Assembly (NCBI RefSeq): GCF_030063445.1
Contig: NZ_JASITD010000011.1
Coordinates: forward strand, 109,149-173,148
Length of the DNA stretch: 64,000 nucleotides
Direction of reading: 5' to 3'
Origin: Hymenobacter sp. H14-R3
GTDB taxonomy: Bacteria; Bacteroidota; Bacteroidia; Cytophagales; Hymenobacteraceae
Below, one piece after another: positions 1-7,266 of the stretch; position 1 is the first letter of the stretch, and each line of letters begins with the position of its first letter. The position numbers and the translations under genes are program-made. The notes under the pieces were generated by a model, which was not told the origin of the DNA, did no database searches, and saw nothing but the letters and a program-made list of their open reading frames with translations.

Positions 1-590
1 ACGGCGGCGGCGTAGTGGCCCAGGCGCAGGTTGGTGCTGGCGCGGTCGTGGTAGGCGTAGGCCTGGGTGGGGTCGGCCTTCACCGCGCCGTCGAAGTCGG
101 TGAGGGCAGCCTCGTACGCGCCTTTTTCGAAGCGCAGCACGCCCCGGTTGTACCAGGCCGGCGCGTAGGCGGGGTTGGCCTTCAGCGCCTCGCCGTAGTC
201 GGCCTCCGCTTCGGGGGCGCGGCCGGCGGCTTCGCGCACCTGGCCCCGCCCAAAGTAGTGGGCGTAGCTGGTGGGCTCCAGCTTCAGGGCCTGGTCGTAG
301 TCGGCCTCGGCGGCGGGGTAGTCCTGAAGGGCCAGCCGGGTAGCACCCCGGTTGGCGTAGGCGGGCGCAAAGTCCGGCTTGGCCGCCAGGGCCTGCCCGA
401 AGCTGGCCAGCGCGGCCGGGTAGTTCTGGGCCTGGTAGCTGGCCAGGCCGGCATTGTAGGCTTTTTCGGCCAGCTGGGGGCCGGGCAGGGTACTGGCCCG
501 CACGGTATCGACCTGGGCCCGGGCCGGGGCGGCGGCCAGCAGCCCGGCGGCAGCTAGCCAGCCGGTGAGCAACGTAGTAGTTCGCGGCAT
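1..590 (-). CDS. Secreted TPR protein, C-terminus beyond window
   Basis: The minus strand is open from an ATG at 590 to the window edge, so the C-terminus is missing. The first 26 residues form a signal peptide (basic start, Leu/Ala-rich core, end ARAQ). About five tetratricopeptide units follow, with the typical pattern YxNRGxxRxxLxDYxxAxxDYDQALxL. TPR arrays of this kind are protein-interaction scaffolds, here exported to the periplasm or outer membrane. The partner and role cannot be read from the sequence. The gene points away from the YncE-like gene and is separated from it by a 355-base spacer that contains a long inverted repeat. Confidence 0.85.
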   Translation of the reverse strand, partial: MPRTTTLLTGWLAAAGLLAAAPARAQVDTVRASTLPGPQLAEKAYNAGLASYQAQNYPAALASFGQALAAKPDFAPAYANRGATRLALQDYPAAEADYDQALKLEPTSYAHYFGRGQVREAAGRAPEAEADYGEALKANPAYAPAWYNRGVLRFEKGAYEAALTDFDGAVKADPTQAYAYHDRASTNLRLGHYAAA

Positions 591-752
591 AGAAATATGC
601 TGTCCCCAAAGGGTAGCCCCGCGAAGGTAACGGCTCGGTTTGCGCGCATCAAGGGTCTGGTGAGGGGTTCTGCTTAGACTGCAAATTTTTCGGCCTACCC
701 TCCTACCAGCGACGTAAATACTGCTTATGAGCGGCGGCAACCTGACGCCGTT

Positions 753-851
753 GGGCGGGCTGCCGGGGTTGAGTCAGCTGTTCGCTCGCCGCTAGAAGGC
801 AAGTGACGCGAACGACGAGCGGACAGCTGGCTCAACCCCGGCAGCCCGCCC
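753..851. repeat. Long imperfect inverted repeat in 355-base spacer
   Basis: Arms of 36 bases at 753-788 and 816-851 match at 34 of 36 positions when one is reverse-complemented, with a 27-base loop. The rest of the spacer 591-945 shows no convincing gene. It lies beyond the 3' end of the YncE-like gene, so it may act as a terminator, but there is no T-run and it resembles the other intergenic palindromes of this window. Confidence 0.8.
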
Positions 852-945
852 AGTACCTATTCGAGCAGCATCTAAGTACTTATGCAAAAGGCATTTGTCA
901 TTGCGTGCGCAACTCAATATAAGGCCTTAACTTACTACTAACCAA

Positions 946-1983
946 TTACTTACCCAACTCCAGCACCCGGAAAGTGCCGGGCACGATGCTGGGCCGGGGC
1001 TTGGGGTTGGCGGCGGTGGCGGGCGGCGTGGGGCCCAGGTCGGCGGTGCAGGTGTAGAGGTGGTGGGTGGTGGGGTCTTCGGCCACGGTGCGGGCCCCTT
1101 GGGCGGTGGGTACGGTGGCGATGACGGTGTACTTTTCGGGGGTGTCCTGGTGGATGACAGTGAGCGTGCCGTCGCCGCCGTTGGTGGTCACCACGTTGCC
1201 GGTGGTGGGGTCGAAGGCCACGCCGTCCACGCCCTTGCCGATGGGCAGCACGGCCACCTGCCGGCCGGTTTTGCTGTCCGTCACGACCAGCTTCTCGTTG
1301 GCGCAGCCGCTGAAAAGGCGGTTGTTTTTGGCGTCGAAGGCCAGGCCGGTGGGCTCGGCCCCGGGGGCCAGCGCGTGGCGGCGCAGCACGGCCAACGTCT
1401 TGGCATCGAACTCGATGACTTCGCTTTTATCTTCGAGGTTGACGAAGATATGGCCCTTGCCGTCGGTGGCGGGCACCTCCACGTCGCCGCCCAGCGCGGC
1501 CGTGCCCACGGGCTTGCCGGTGGTGGCGTCGAGCACGGTGCTCTGGCCCCCGTCGTTGCTGAAAGCGAATACGCGCTTGGAAAAAGCGTCGTAGAACATG
1601 GCATCGGGCTTGGGGCCGGTGGGAATGGTGCCGAGGTTTTTCAGCGTTTTCAGGTCAAATTCCACGCAGTTGTTGTTGCGGCCGCAACTCACGTAGCCGC
1701 GGTTGGTGCCGGGCACAATGGCGATGCCGTGCGCGCCGGGCGTGTTAAGTACGGCCCCAACCAAGCGCTTGGTTTTGAGGTCAATAACTTCGGTCTGAGT
1801 GCCGTGGGCCACGTAGAGGCGCTCGCCGGCGGGGTCCACTACCAGGAAGTCCCAGCCGCCCTCGCCGCCAATGGGGATGGTGCGGAGCACGCGGTAGGGT
1901 GCGGCGGCCGTTTGGGCCTGGGCTACGGCGGCCGGGCCGAGCAAAGCAAGCGCCAGCGGCGCGGCCAAAAGCAGGTTTTTCAT
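946..1983 (-). CDS. YncE-like secreted beta-propeller protein
   Basis: 345 residues. I chose the ATG at 1983 because it begins a clean signal peptide (MKNLLLAAPLALALLG, cleavage after AQAQ); a longer reading frame upstream runs through the neighbouring gene. The mature part has repeated 40-residue propeller units with YVTN-like strands (for example LYVAHGTQTEVIDL, RLFSGCANEKLVVTDS, VVTTNGGDGTLTVI), as in the YncE/NHL-type lactonase-like propellers. Such proteins are periplasmic and of mostly unknown substrate. It follows the COG4705-like membrane gene on the same strand after 28 bases, so the two are probably cotranscribed. Confidence 0.8.
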   Translation of the reverse strand: MKNLLLAAPLALALLGPAAVAQAQTAAAPYRVLRTIPIGGEGGWDFLVVDPAGERLYVAHGTQTEVIDLKTKRLVGAVLNTPGAHGIAIVPGTNRGYVSCGRNNNCVEFDLKTLKNLGTIPTGPKPDAMFYDAFSKRVFAFSNDGGQSTVLDATTGKPVGTAALGGDVEVPATDGKGHIFVNLEDKSEVIEFDAKTLAVLRRHALAPGAEPTGLAFDAKNNRLFSGCANEKLVVTDSKTGRQVAVLPIGKGVDGVAFDPTTGNVVTTNGGDGTLTVIHQDTPEKYTVIATVPTAQGARTVAEDPTTHHLYTCTADLGPTPPATAANPKPRPSIVPGTFRVLELGK

Positions 1984-2011
1984 AGCTGAATAAGTAGGAA
2001 AGCAAAGGGTA

Positions 2012-2767
2012 TCAGGCGGGCTCTTTAGCCGAAACCGGCTCGGCGGGCTGGGGTCGCAGCGTGGCATAAATGACCAGGCCCACCAGCAGGCCGAGCAAGA
2101 TGAGCGACGAGCCCTGGGTGCCGAAGCCCAGCCCGTTTTTGGCCACGGGCTTGGTGAGCAGGTCGCCAAACGTGGCCCCGAAGGGCCGGGTGAGCACGAA
2201 GGCCACCCAGAACAGCAGCACCGACGAGAGGCGCGTGAAGTAGTGCGCCAGCACCACCAGCGCCAGCAGGCTGCCAATGAGCAGCGCCCCACCCCCGAAA
2301 CCCAGGCCCGAGTCATCGGCCAGAAAGTCGCCCAGGGCCGTGCCCAGGGTGTTGGAAAACAGGATGGCCGCCCAGTAAAACAGCTCGCCCCGGCGGGTAG
2401 TGATATCGCTGACCGCCAGCGACTTTTCGGTGAGCCGCCAGGCGCCCAGCACCACTAGCAGAATAGTGACCAGGATGGCCGAGCCAGTAGCGTAGCCCAG
2501 GCCCAGGGTGCGGTCCATGTAGTCGGACATGGTGGTGCCGGCCGTGCTGGTGGCCAGTATCACGGCCCAGTACAGCCACGGCACGTAGCGCTTAGCCGCC
2601 AGCTGCCCGGCCAGCGTCACCAGAAAAAACCCAATGAACAGCAGCGAGCTCACGGCGTAGCCCACGTTCAGGGTCTGAGCCAGCAGGTCGCCGCCGGTTT
2701 CGCCCAGCGTGGTAGCGCAGATTTTCATTATCCAGAACAGCAGCGTAACCTCGGGTATCTTCTTCAT
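2012..2767 (-). CDS. Integral membrane protein with four internal repeats (COG4705-like)
   Basis: 251 residues from the ATG at 2767 (MKKIPEVTLLFW). The frame continues upstream but only through non-coding inverted-repeat sequence, so the longer version is rejected. About eight membrane segments are arranged as four repeats, each holding a motif of the type TxGxxxGDxL followed by GLGxGxG (TTLGETGGDLL, AGTTMSDYM, LGTALGDFLADD, FGATFGDLLTKP). This matches the COG4705 family of uncharacterised membrane-anchored proteins. The repeated acidic GD motifs inside membrane helices suggest a transporter or channel, but this is inference. It lies upstream of, and probably in one transcript with, the YncE-like gene. 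Confidence 0.75.
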   Translation of the reverse strand: MKKIPEVTLLFWIMKICATTLGETGGDLLAQTLNVGYAVSSLLFIGFFLVTLAGQLAAKRYVPWLYWAVILATSTAGTTMSDYMDRTLGLGYATGSAILVTILLVVLGAWRLTEKSLAVSDITTRRGELFYWAAILFSNTLGTALGDFLADDSGLGFGGGALLIGSLLALVVLAHYFTRLSSVLLFWVAFVLTRPFGATFGDLLTKPVAKNGLGFGTQGSSLILLGLLVGLVIYATLRPQPAEPVSAKEPA

Positions 2768-2920
2768 GAACAGGTTATTAAACGAGCAAACGCCGATTAC
2801 TGCGAGGCGCGGGTGCCAGCATGGTGCCGCCGTAGCAGCGCACCGCGACTGGCCCGGCAGCGGCGGCCCCAGCGATTGCGGTGCGCCAGCGCAGAGGCCA
2901 CCCGAAATAAGGCGAACACC

Positions 2921-3059
2921 GGCAAACCTAGCGGTCGATTCTGGTGAAAATCTGGACATTGCCAAAAAACGCTACTCCCTGGCTCCTGGGGTGATTGCCT
3001 GATTTTTGAGTTGGCACGACGCCTCCAGATTAGCACCAGAATCGGCCGCTAGGTTTGCC
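2921..3059. repeat. Long inverted repeat upstream of PepSY/TSUP pair
   Basis: Arms at 2921-2956 and 3024-3059 match at 33 of 36 positions, with a 67-base loop. The spacer 2768-3085 has no other convincing feature. The motif CACCAGAAT and a CTAGCnGCC-like edge recur in the smaller palindrome at 4664-4711, so related elements bracket the two genes at 3086-4668. Confidence 0.75.
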
Positions 3060-3085
3060 TAAAAATCACCTTTTCCCGCCTCCTC

Positions 3086-3520
3086 ATGAAAAACCTGCTC
3101 TTAGCGGCCACCGCGGCACTGCTGCTCGCCCATGCCGCCCACGCCCAGAAAATAGCCGCCACCCAGGTGCCCGCCGCCGCCCAGGCCACTTTCAAGGCCC
3201 GGTTTCCGGCGGTAAAAACCATTGCCTGGGAGAAAGAAGGGGCCGCCTACGAAGCGGCCTTCCGGCTGAACGGCAAAACGATGTCGGCCGTGATTACGGC
3301 CGCCGGGGCTTGGCAGGAAACCGAAACGGCCATGCGCCTGGGCGAGCTGCCGGCCGCCGTGCGCGCCACCCTGGCCCGCGACTACCGGGCCTATACCGTG
3401 ACCGAGGCCGCCACCATCGTGAAGGCCGACGGCCGCACCGTGTACGAGGCCGAAGTAGCCAAGGGCGGCCAGAAGCAGGACGTGCTGTTTACGGCCGCGG
3501 GCAAAGTACTGGCCGACTAA
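3086..3520 (+). CDS. Secreted PepSY-like protein
   Basis: 144 residues. A signal peptide (MKNLLLAATAALLLAHAAHA) precedes two repeats with the fold pattern of the Bacteroidota PepSY-like/BLIP-like domain: a short helix (PAAAQATFKARFP) followed by strands of the form WEKEGAAYEAAF and KADGRTVYEAEVAKGG. Proteins of this family are small periplasmic proteins of unclear function. The gene stands 29 bases in front of the TSUP permease, whose C-terminal tail looks like a similar domain, so the two products may work on the same ligand or in the same complex (inference). Confidence 0.75.
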   Translation: MKNLLLAATAALLLAHAAHAQKIAATQVPAAAQATFKARFPAVKTIAWEKEGAAYEAAFRLNGKTMSAVITAAGAWQETETAMRLGELPAAVRATLARDYRAYTVTEAATIVKADGRTVYEAEVAKGGQKQDVLFTAAGKVLAD

Positions 3521-3549
3521 CCAGCTGGCTGCCTGACTATTTGCGAAGC

Positions 3550-4668
3550 ATGGGGTTACTAGTTGTTTTCATGGCGGCGCTGCTGGCCTTTGGCATTAGC
3601 ACGGTGAGCGGCGGCGGGGCGGGCCTGCTGCTGCTACCCGTGCTGGCGCGGGTGCTACCCGCCTCCAGCGTGCCGGCGGCCCTCACCGTGGGCACGGCCA
3701 CGAGCACGGTGTCGAAGCTGGCCTTGTTCCGGCGCAACATTGCCTGGGCCGTAACGCGGCGCTTTGTGCCGGGGGCGGTGCCGGGGGCGGTGCCGGGGGC
3801 GGTGCCGGGGGCGGTGCCGGGGGCGGTGCCGGGGGCGGTGCCGGGCGTGCTGCTGGGGGCCTACCTGCTCAAGTACCTCAACCCGCTGTACCTGGAGGTG
3901 TTCATCGGGCTGTTTCTGCTCTCCAACCTGCCGGCGGCGCTGCGGCGCGGCCACCCCGCCGAGGAGGCCGCCGCGCCCGAGCGGGCCGGCTGGCTGAAGC
4001 TGGGCGTTATCGGCTTTTTGGCGGGCTTCCTCTCGGGGCTGACGGGGGCGGTGGGACTGCTGTTCAACAAGTTCTACTTTCGCTACGGGCTGAGCCGCGA
4101 CGAGGTAATTGCCACCCGCGCGGCCAATGAGGTGCTGCTGCACGCCATTAAGCTGGGGCTGTACTTGTACCTGGGGCTGCTGACGGGGCCGGCCTGGCGG
4201 GCGGGGGCCGTGGTGGCGGTGGCGGCCGTGCTGGCCACCGCCGGGGCCAAGCGGGTAGTCAAGTACCTGTCGGAGAGCCTGTTTCAGCGCATTGGCTACG
4301 CGGCCATGGTGCTGAGCGGGGTATTTATGCTGGCGGCGGCCGGGCAGGAGCTGCGCACCACCGAAAACCTGCGGGCCACTACCCGCCTCTTCGGCAATGA
4401 CCTGGAAATTACGGGCTGGTGGCGCAGTACCAGCCTTACGCTGGAGCTGGAAATTGACGACAGCCCCGCCATCGAGCAGCCGGTGGCCTTCGCCGCGCTG
4501 CCGCCCGGGGTGCGGGCCGAGGTGCGGCGCGTGCAGCGGGGCCGGCCGCTGGTGAAGCTGGAGGAGGTCTGGGCGGTGGGCGGCCACTACTACGAAGCCT
4601 ATTTCAGCCAGGGCGGCCGGGTAGAATCGGTGGATATCAAAGAGGCAGGGCCGCCGCCGGGTGGCTAG
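3550..4668 (+). CDS. TauE/SafE (TSUP) family permease with C-terminal soluble domain
   Basis: 372 residues from the ATG at 3550; longer frames run back through the PepSY-like gene and are rejected. The first ~260 residues carry about eight membrane helices with the TSUP pattern (GGGAGLLLLPVL, ALTVGTATSTV, FLAGFLSGLTGAVG, TRAANEVLLHAIKLGL). TSUP proteins move sulfite, sulfonates or related organic anions across the inner membrane. Residues ~74-97 are six in-frame PGAV tetrads from a 12-bp tandem repeat, an expansion of the usual single P-G-A stretch. The last ~100 residues are soluble and include LEEVWAVGGHYYEAYF, which resembles a PepSY-like strand pair; this fusion is unusual. Substrate unknown. 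Confidence 0.8.
   Translation: MGLLVVFMAALLAFGISTVSGGGAGLLLLPVLARVLPASSVPAALTVGTATSTVSKLALFRRNIAWAVTRRFVPGAVPGAVPGAVPGAVPGAVPGAVPGVLLGAYLLKYLNPLYLEVFIGLFLLSNLPAALRRGHPAEEAAAPERAGWLKLGVIGFLAGFLSGLTGAVGLLFNKFYFRYGLSRDEVIATRAANEVLLHAIKLGLYLYLGLLTGPAWRAGAVVAVAAVLATAGAKRVVKYLSESLFQRIGYAAMVLSGVFMLAAAGQELRTTENLRATTRLFGNDLEITGWWRSTSLTLELEIDDSPAIEQPVAFAALPPGVRAEVRRVQRGRPLVKLEEVWAVGGHYYEAYFSQGGRVESVDIKEAGPPPGG
3769..3840 (+). repeat. 12-bp tandem repeat, six perfect copies, coding
   Basis: The unit CCGGGGGCGGTG occurs six times without a mismatch, followed by a decayed partial copy (CCGGGCGTG). Each unit keeps the reading frame and adds Pro-Gly-Ala-Val to the TSUP permease. Because the unit is a multiple of three, slippage would change protein length without breaking the gene. 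Confidence 0.97.
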
Positions 4669-4711
4669 CCGCCACGCTCGCACCAGAATATGCACAGAAT
4701 TGGCGGCTAGC
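4664..4711. repeat. Short inverted repeat overlapping a stop codon
   Basis: Perfect 11-base arms at 4664-4674 and 4701-4711 (GCTAGCCGCCA and its complement). The left arm contains the TAG stop of the TSUP gene. The loop holds CACCAGAAT, shared with the palindrome at 2921-3059. Confidence 0.6.
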
Positions 4712-4749
4712 TTGCCGCCCCGCCGCCCGGCGCACGCCGGACTCTCTGC

Positions 4750-4956
4750 ATGAAAACAGACCCCTTCTACGCCACCCCGCTACCCGGCGAGACACCCAGC
4801 CCGGCGCAGCGCCTACCCTACCACGACCCGCCCGCTTGCCCCGAAGGGCAGCGCGTGCGGCAGCGTGGCCACTGGCGGCCCTGCGAGCCCGCCCGCGTGG
4901 CCAACACGCGGGTGTGGTGCCCGGCCTGCCGGGCGTTCGGTGCGCTTTCTGCTTAG
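4750..4956 (+). CDS. Possible small Cys-containing protein
   Basis: 68 codons from an ATG at 4750 to a TAG just before the TolC gene. The product has three Cys-containing spots (PPACPEG, WRPCEPA, WCPACRAFG) that could form a zinc-binding ribbon. It is not a family I recognise. In favour: it fills the gap between two genes, starts with ATG and has a plausible metal-ligand pattern. Against: GC-rich DNA gives many chance frames of this length. It could be a small gene leading the efflux operon or simply spacer. Confidence 0.4.
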   Translation: MKTDPFYATPLPGETPSPAQRLPYHDPPACPEGQRVRQRGHWRPCEPARVANTRVWCPACRAFGALSA

Positions 4957-4974
4957 CCCCTCCTCTTTCAACGT

Positions 4975-6348
4975 ATGCGCCAGGTGCCGTTTTACTTTCT
5001 CTTTACCCCCGTGGCGCGTTGGCTGGTGGCGGTGGTCAGCCTGCTGCTGGCGGGGCCGGCCCTGGCCCAAACAGCTCCAATAGCCCGGCCCGGCCCGGCC
5101 AGCGCCAGCGTCAGCCATGACCTCGCTTACTACCTCACCCAGGCCCACGACAATAGCCCGCTCAGCCACGATTTTCGCAACCAGGGGCGGGCCGTACAGC
5201 TCGAAACCGAGCGCCTGCGCGCCTTCTACACCAAGGCCACCGGCACGCTGGCGGCCAACTACACGGCCGTGCCCGTGCTCAGCCAAAACAATGGCCGCAC
5301 CCACCTGAGCTACGCCGCCGATGCCAGCACAAGCAGCTACGTGGGCTACGACGTGGCCCTGAGCAACGGCGCCCTCTACCAGGGCTACGCCCAGCTTACG
5401 CAGCCCTTATTCAACCAGCAGCGCCTGGCCGCCTACGCCCAGCAGGCCCAGGGGCTGGGCCTGAGCCAGCAGAACCTGGCCCTGCTCTCGCTGCACGACC
5501 TGGAAAAGCTGGTGGGCGACCAGTACATTCTGTGCCGGCAGGACCTGGAGCAGCTGGCCTACGTGCGCGAATTGCTCGGCATATTGGGCCGGCAGCGGCT
5601 GCTGGTGGAGAAGCTGGTGGCGGCCAGCCTGCTCAAGCAGTCAGATTACTTGCTACTGCAAATCGAAGTCGAAACCCAGCAGGTTTTTCTCAACACCTAC
5701 CGCACGGCCTACCACCGCGATTTGCTCGATTTGAACGTGCTCTGCGGCCTCGGCGATACCAGCGAGGTGCTGCTGGCGGCCCCCGACCTGCCGCTGCGCC
5801 GCCGCGGGCCGGTGCCCGGCCTCTCGGGCTTCACCCAGCGCTACCGGCTTGACAGCCTGGTGCTCACGGCCAACCAGCGCGTGTTTGAAACCCGCTACCA
5901 GCCGCTGGTCAACGCCTTTGCCAACGGCGGCCTGAACGCGGTGGACCTGCGCGATATTCCGCGCCGCTTTGGGGTGAGCGCGGGCCTGCAATTCAGCGTG
6001 TACCTGTTTGATGGCCACCAGCGCCAAATCAGCCGCGACCGCACCCTGGTGCTGCTCGAAACTACCCGCGCCTACCAGCAAAACTTCGCCACCATCAACC
6101 CCGTGCGCCAGCAGCGCCTGCTCTACGAGCTGCGCCAGGTGGAGGAGCGCCAGCGCCTCTCACGCGCCCAAATTGCCAACTACCGCCGGCTACTCGACTC
6201 CTACAAGCGCGAAAGCATTGCCGGCCAGCTCTCTATCGTGTTCTACGTGCAGGTGCTCAAGAATTACGCCGTCGCCGCCCGCGACCTGGTGCTGCTCGAA
6301 AACAGCCGGCTGCTGCTGATAAACGCCTATAACTACTGGACGTGGTAG
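4975..6348 (+). CDS. TolC-family outer-membrane efflux protein
   Basis: 457 residues with an N-terminal signal segment (hydrophobic ~14-32, ending ALAQ). The long alpha-helical body with paired repeats (for example YLTQAHDNSPLSHDFR and later VLTANQRVFETRYQ, with Leu/Gln-rich helices between) is that of the TolC barrel-and-tunnel proteins. It would form the outer-membrane exit duct of the tripartite pump encoded by the next two genes. The adaptor gene follows after 9 bases, so this is the first certain gene of the efflux operon. Confidence 0.85.
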   Translation: MRQVPFYFLFTPVARWLVAVVSLLLAGPALAQTAPIARPGPASASVSHDLAYYLTQAHDNSPLSHDFRNQGRAVQLETERLRAFYTKATGTLAANYTAVPVLSQNNGRTHLSYAADASTSSYVGYDVALSNGALYQGYAQLTQPLFNQQRLAAYAQQAQGLGLSQQNLALLSLHDLEKLVGDQYILCRQDLEQLAYVRELLGILGRQRLLVEKLVAASLLKQSDYLLLQIEVETQQVFLNTYRTAYHRDLLDLNVLCGLGDTSEVLLAAPDLPLRRRGPVPGLSGFTQRYRLDSLVLTANQRVFETRYQPLVNAFANGGLNAVDLRDIPRRFGVSAGLQFSVYLFDGHQRQISRDRTLVLLETTRAYQQNFATINPVRQQRLLYELRQVEERQRLSRAQIANYRRLLDSYKRESIAGQLSIVFYVQVLKNYAVAARDLVLLENSRLLLINAYNYWTW

Positions 6349-6357
6349 CCCCACAAC

Positions 6358-7266
6358 ATGAAACGCCTCCTCCCCTTCCTCCTACTCGCCCTGGCCGCCT
6401 GCCACTCGGCCCCGGCCGACGACGCGGCCGCGCCGCCGCCCCGCGCCCAGGTGCAGGTAGTGTCGCCCGTGACCCAAAGCCTGACCCAGTACCGCACGTT
6501 TCCGGCCACGTCTACCTACCCGCGCAAGAGCACCATTACGGCCCCGGTGGCCGGCTACGTCACGGGCGTGCGGGTGCGGCTCGGCGACAGGGTGCGGGCG
6601 GGCCAGGTGCTCTTTACCCTCGAAACCAAGGAGCGCCGGGCGCTGGGCAGCTCCATCACGCGCATCGACCCCTCGCTCAAGGGTTTCGGGCTGGTGGCGG
6701 TGACGTCGCCCTCGCCGGGCATCGTGAGCGTGCTCAACATTCAGCAGCCCGGCGATTATCTGCTCGAAGGCGCGCCGCTGGGCACCGTGGCCGAGAGCAG
6801 CCAGCTCGTGTTCCAGCTCAATTTACCCTACGAGTACCACCAGCTGGCTAAAGGCAACCCGCAGTGTACCATTATCTTACCCGATAGCACCCGCTTGCAG
6901 GGCCAGGTACTCTCGCCGCTGGCCAGCGTCAGCCCCGGCCAGTCGGAGGTGTACCTGGTGCGGCCCATCAACCCCCAGGGCGTTATTCCGGAGAACCTGC
7001 TGGTGCAGGTGCGCCTCACCCAAACCGAGCAGCCCAACGCCCAGACCCTGCCCGCCGCGTGCGTGCTGGCCGACGAAACGCTGCATCATTTTTGGGTGAT
7101 GAAGCTGGTCAACGACTCGACGGCCGTGAAGGTACCCGTGACCCTGGGCGTGCAAAAACCCACCGAAATCGAAATCAAAACCCCCGTTTTCGGCCCCCGC
7201 GACCGCATCTTGAGCGCCGGCAACTACGGGCTGGCCGACACGGCCAACGTAACCGTGACCCGATGA
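6358..7266 (+). CDS. RND efflux periplasmic adaptor lipoprotein
   Basis: 302 residues. The start MKRLLPFLLLALAAC is a lipobox signal with the lipid-carrying Cys at 15. The biotinyl-lipoyl-like half motifs are visible (APVAGYVTGVRVRLGDRVRAG and later SPSPGIVSVLNIQQPGDYL), typical of the HlyD/MFP family that joins an RND pump to TolC. There is little coiled-coil between the two halves, so the hairpin is short. The stop overlaps the start of the pump gene by four bases (ATGA), showing translational coupling. Confidence 0.87.
   Translation: MKRLLPFLLLALAACHSAPADDAAAPPPRAQVQVVSPVTQSLTQYRTFPATSTYPRKSTITAPVAGYVTGVRVRLGDRVRAGQVLFTLETKERRALGSSITRIDPSLKGFGLVAVTSPSPGIVSVLNIQQPGDYLLEGAPLGTVAESSQLVFQLNLPYEYHQLAKGNPQCTIILPDSTRLQGQVLSPLASVSPGQSEVYLVRPINPQGVIPENLLVQVRLTQTEQPNAQTLPAACVLADETLHHFWVMKLVNDSTAVKVPVTLGVQKPTEIEIKTPVFGPRDRILSAGNYGLADTANVTVTR

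Noticed and set aside
1060..1989. Plus-strand frames opposite the YncE-like gene
   Set aside because: Antisense shadows; the minus strand has a signal peptide and repeated propeller motifs.
2768..2965. N-terminal extension of the COG4705-like protein
   Set aside because: It reads spacer and inverted-repeat sequence; no membrane or signal character and the ATG at 2767 fits the family.
3055..3549. N-terminal extension of the TSUP permease through the PepSY-like gene
   Set aside because: It reads the PepSY-like gene in another frame; the ATG at 3550 gives a normal membrane-protein start.
3769..3840. CRISPR-like direct repeats
   Set aside because: The 12-bp units are contiguous without spacers and code in frame; no other spaced repeats were seen in the window.
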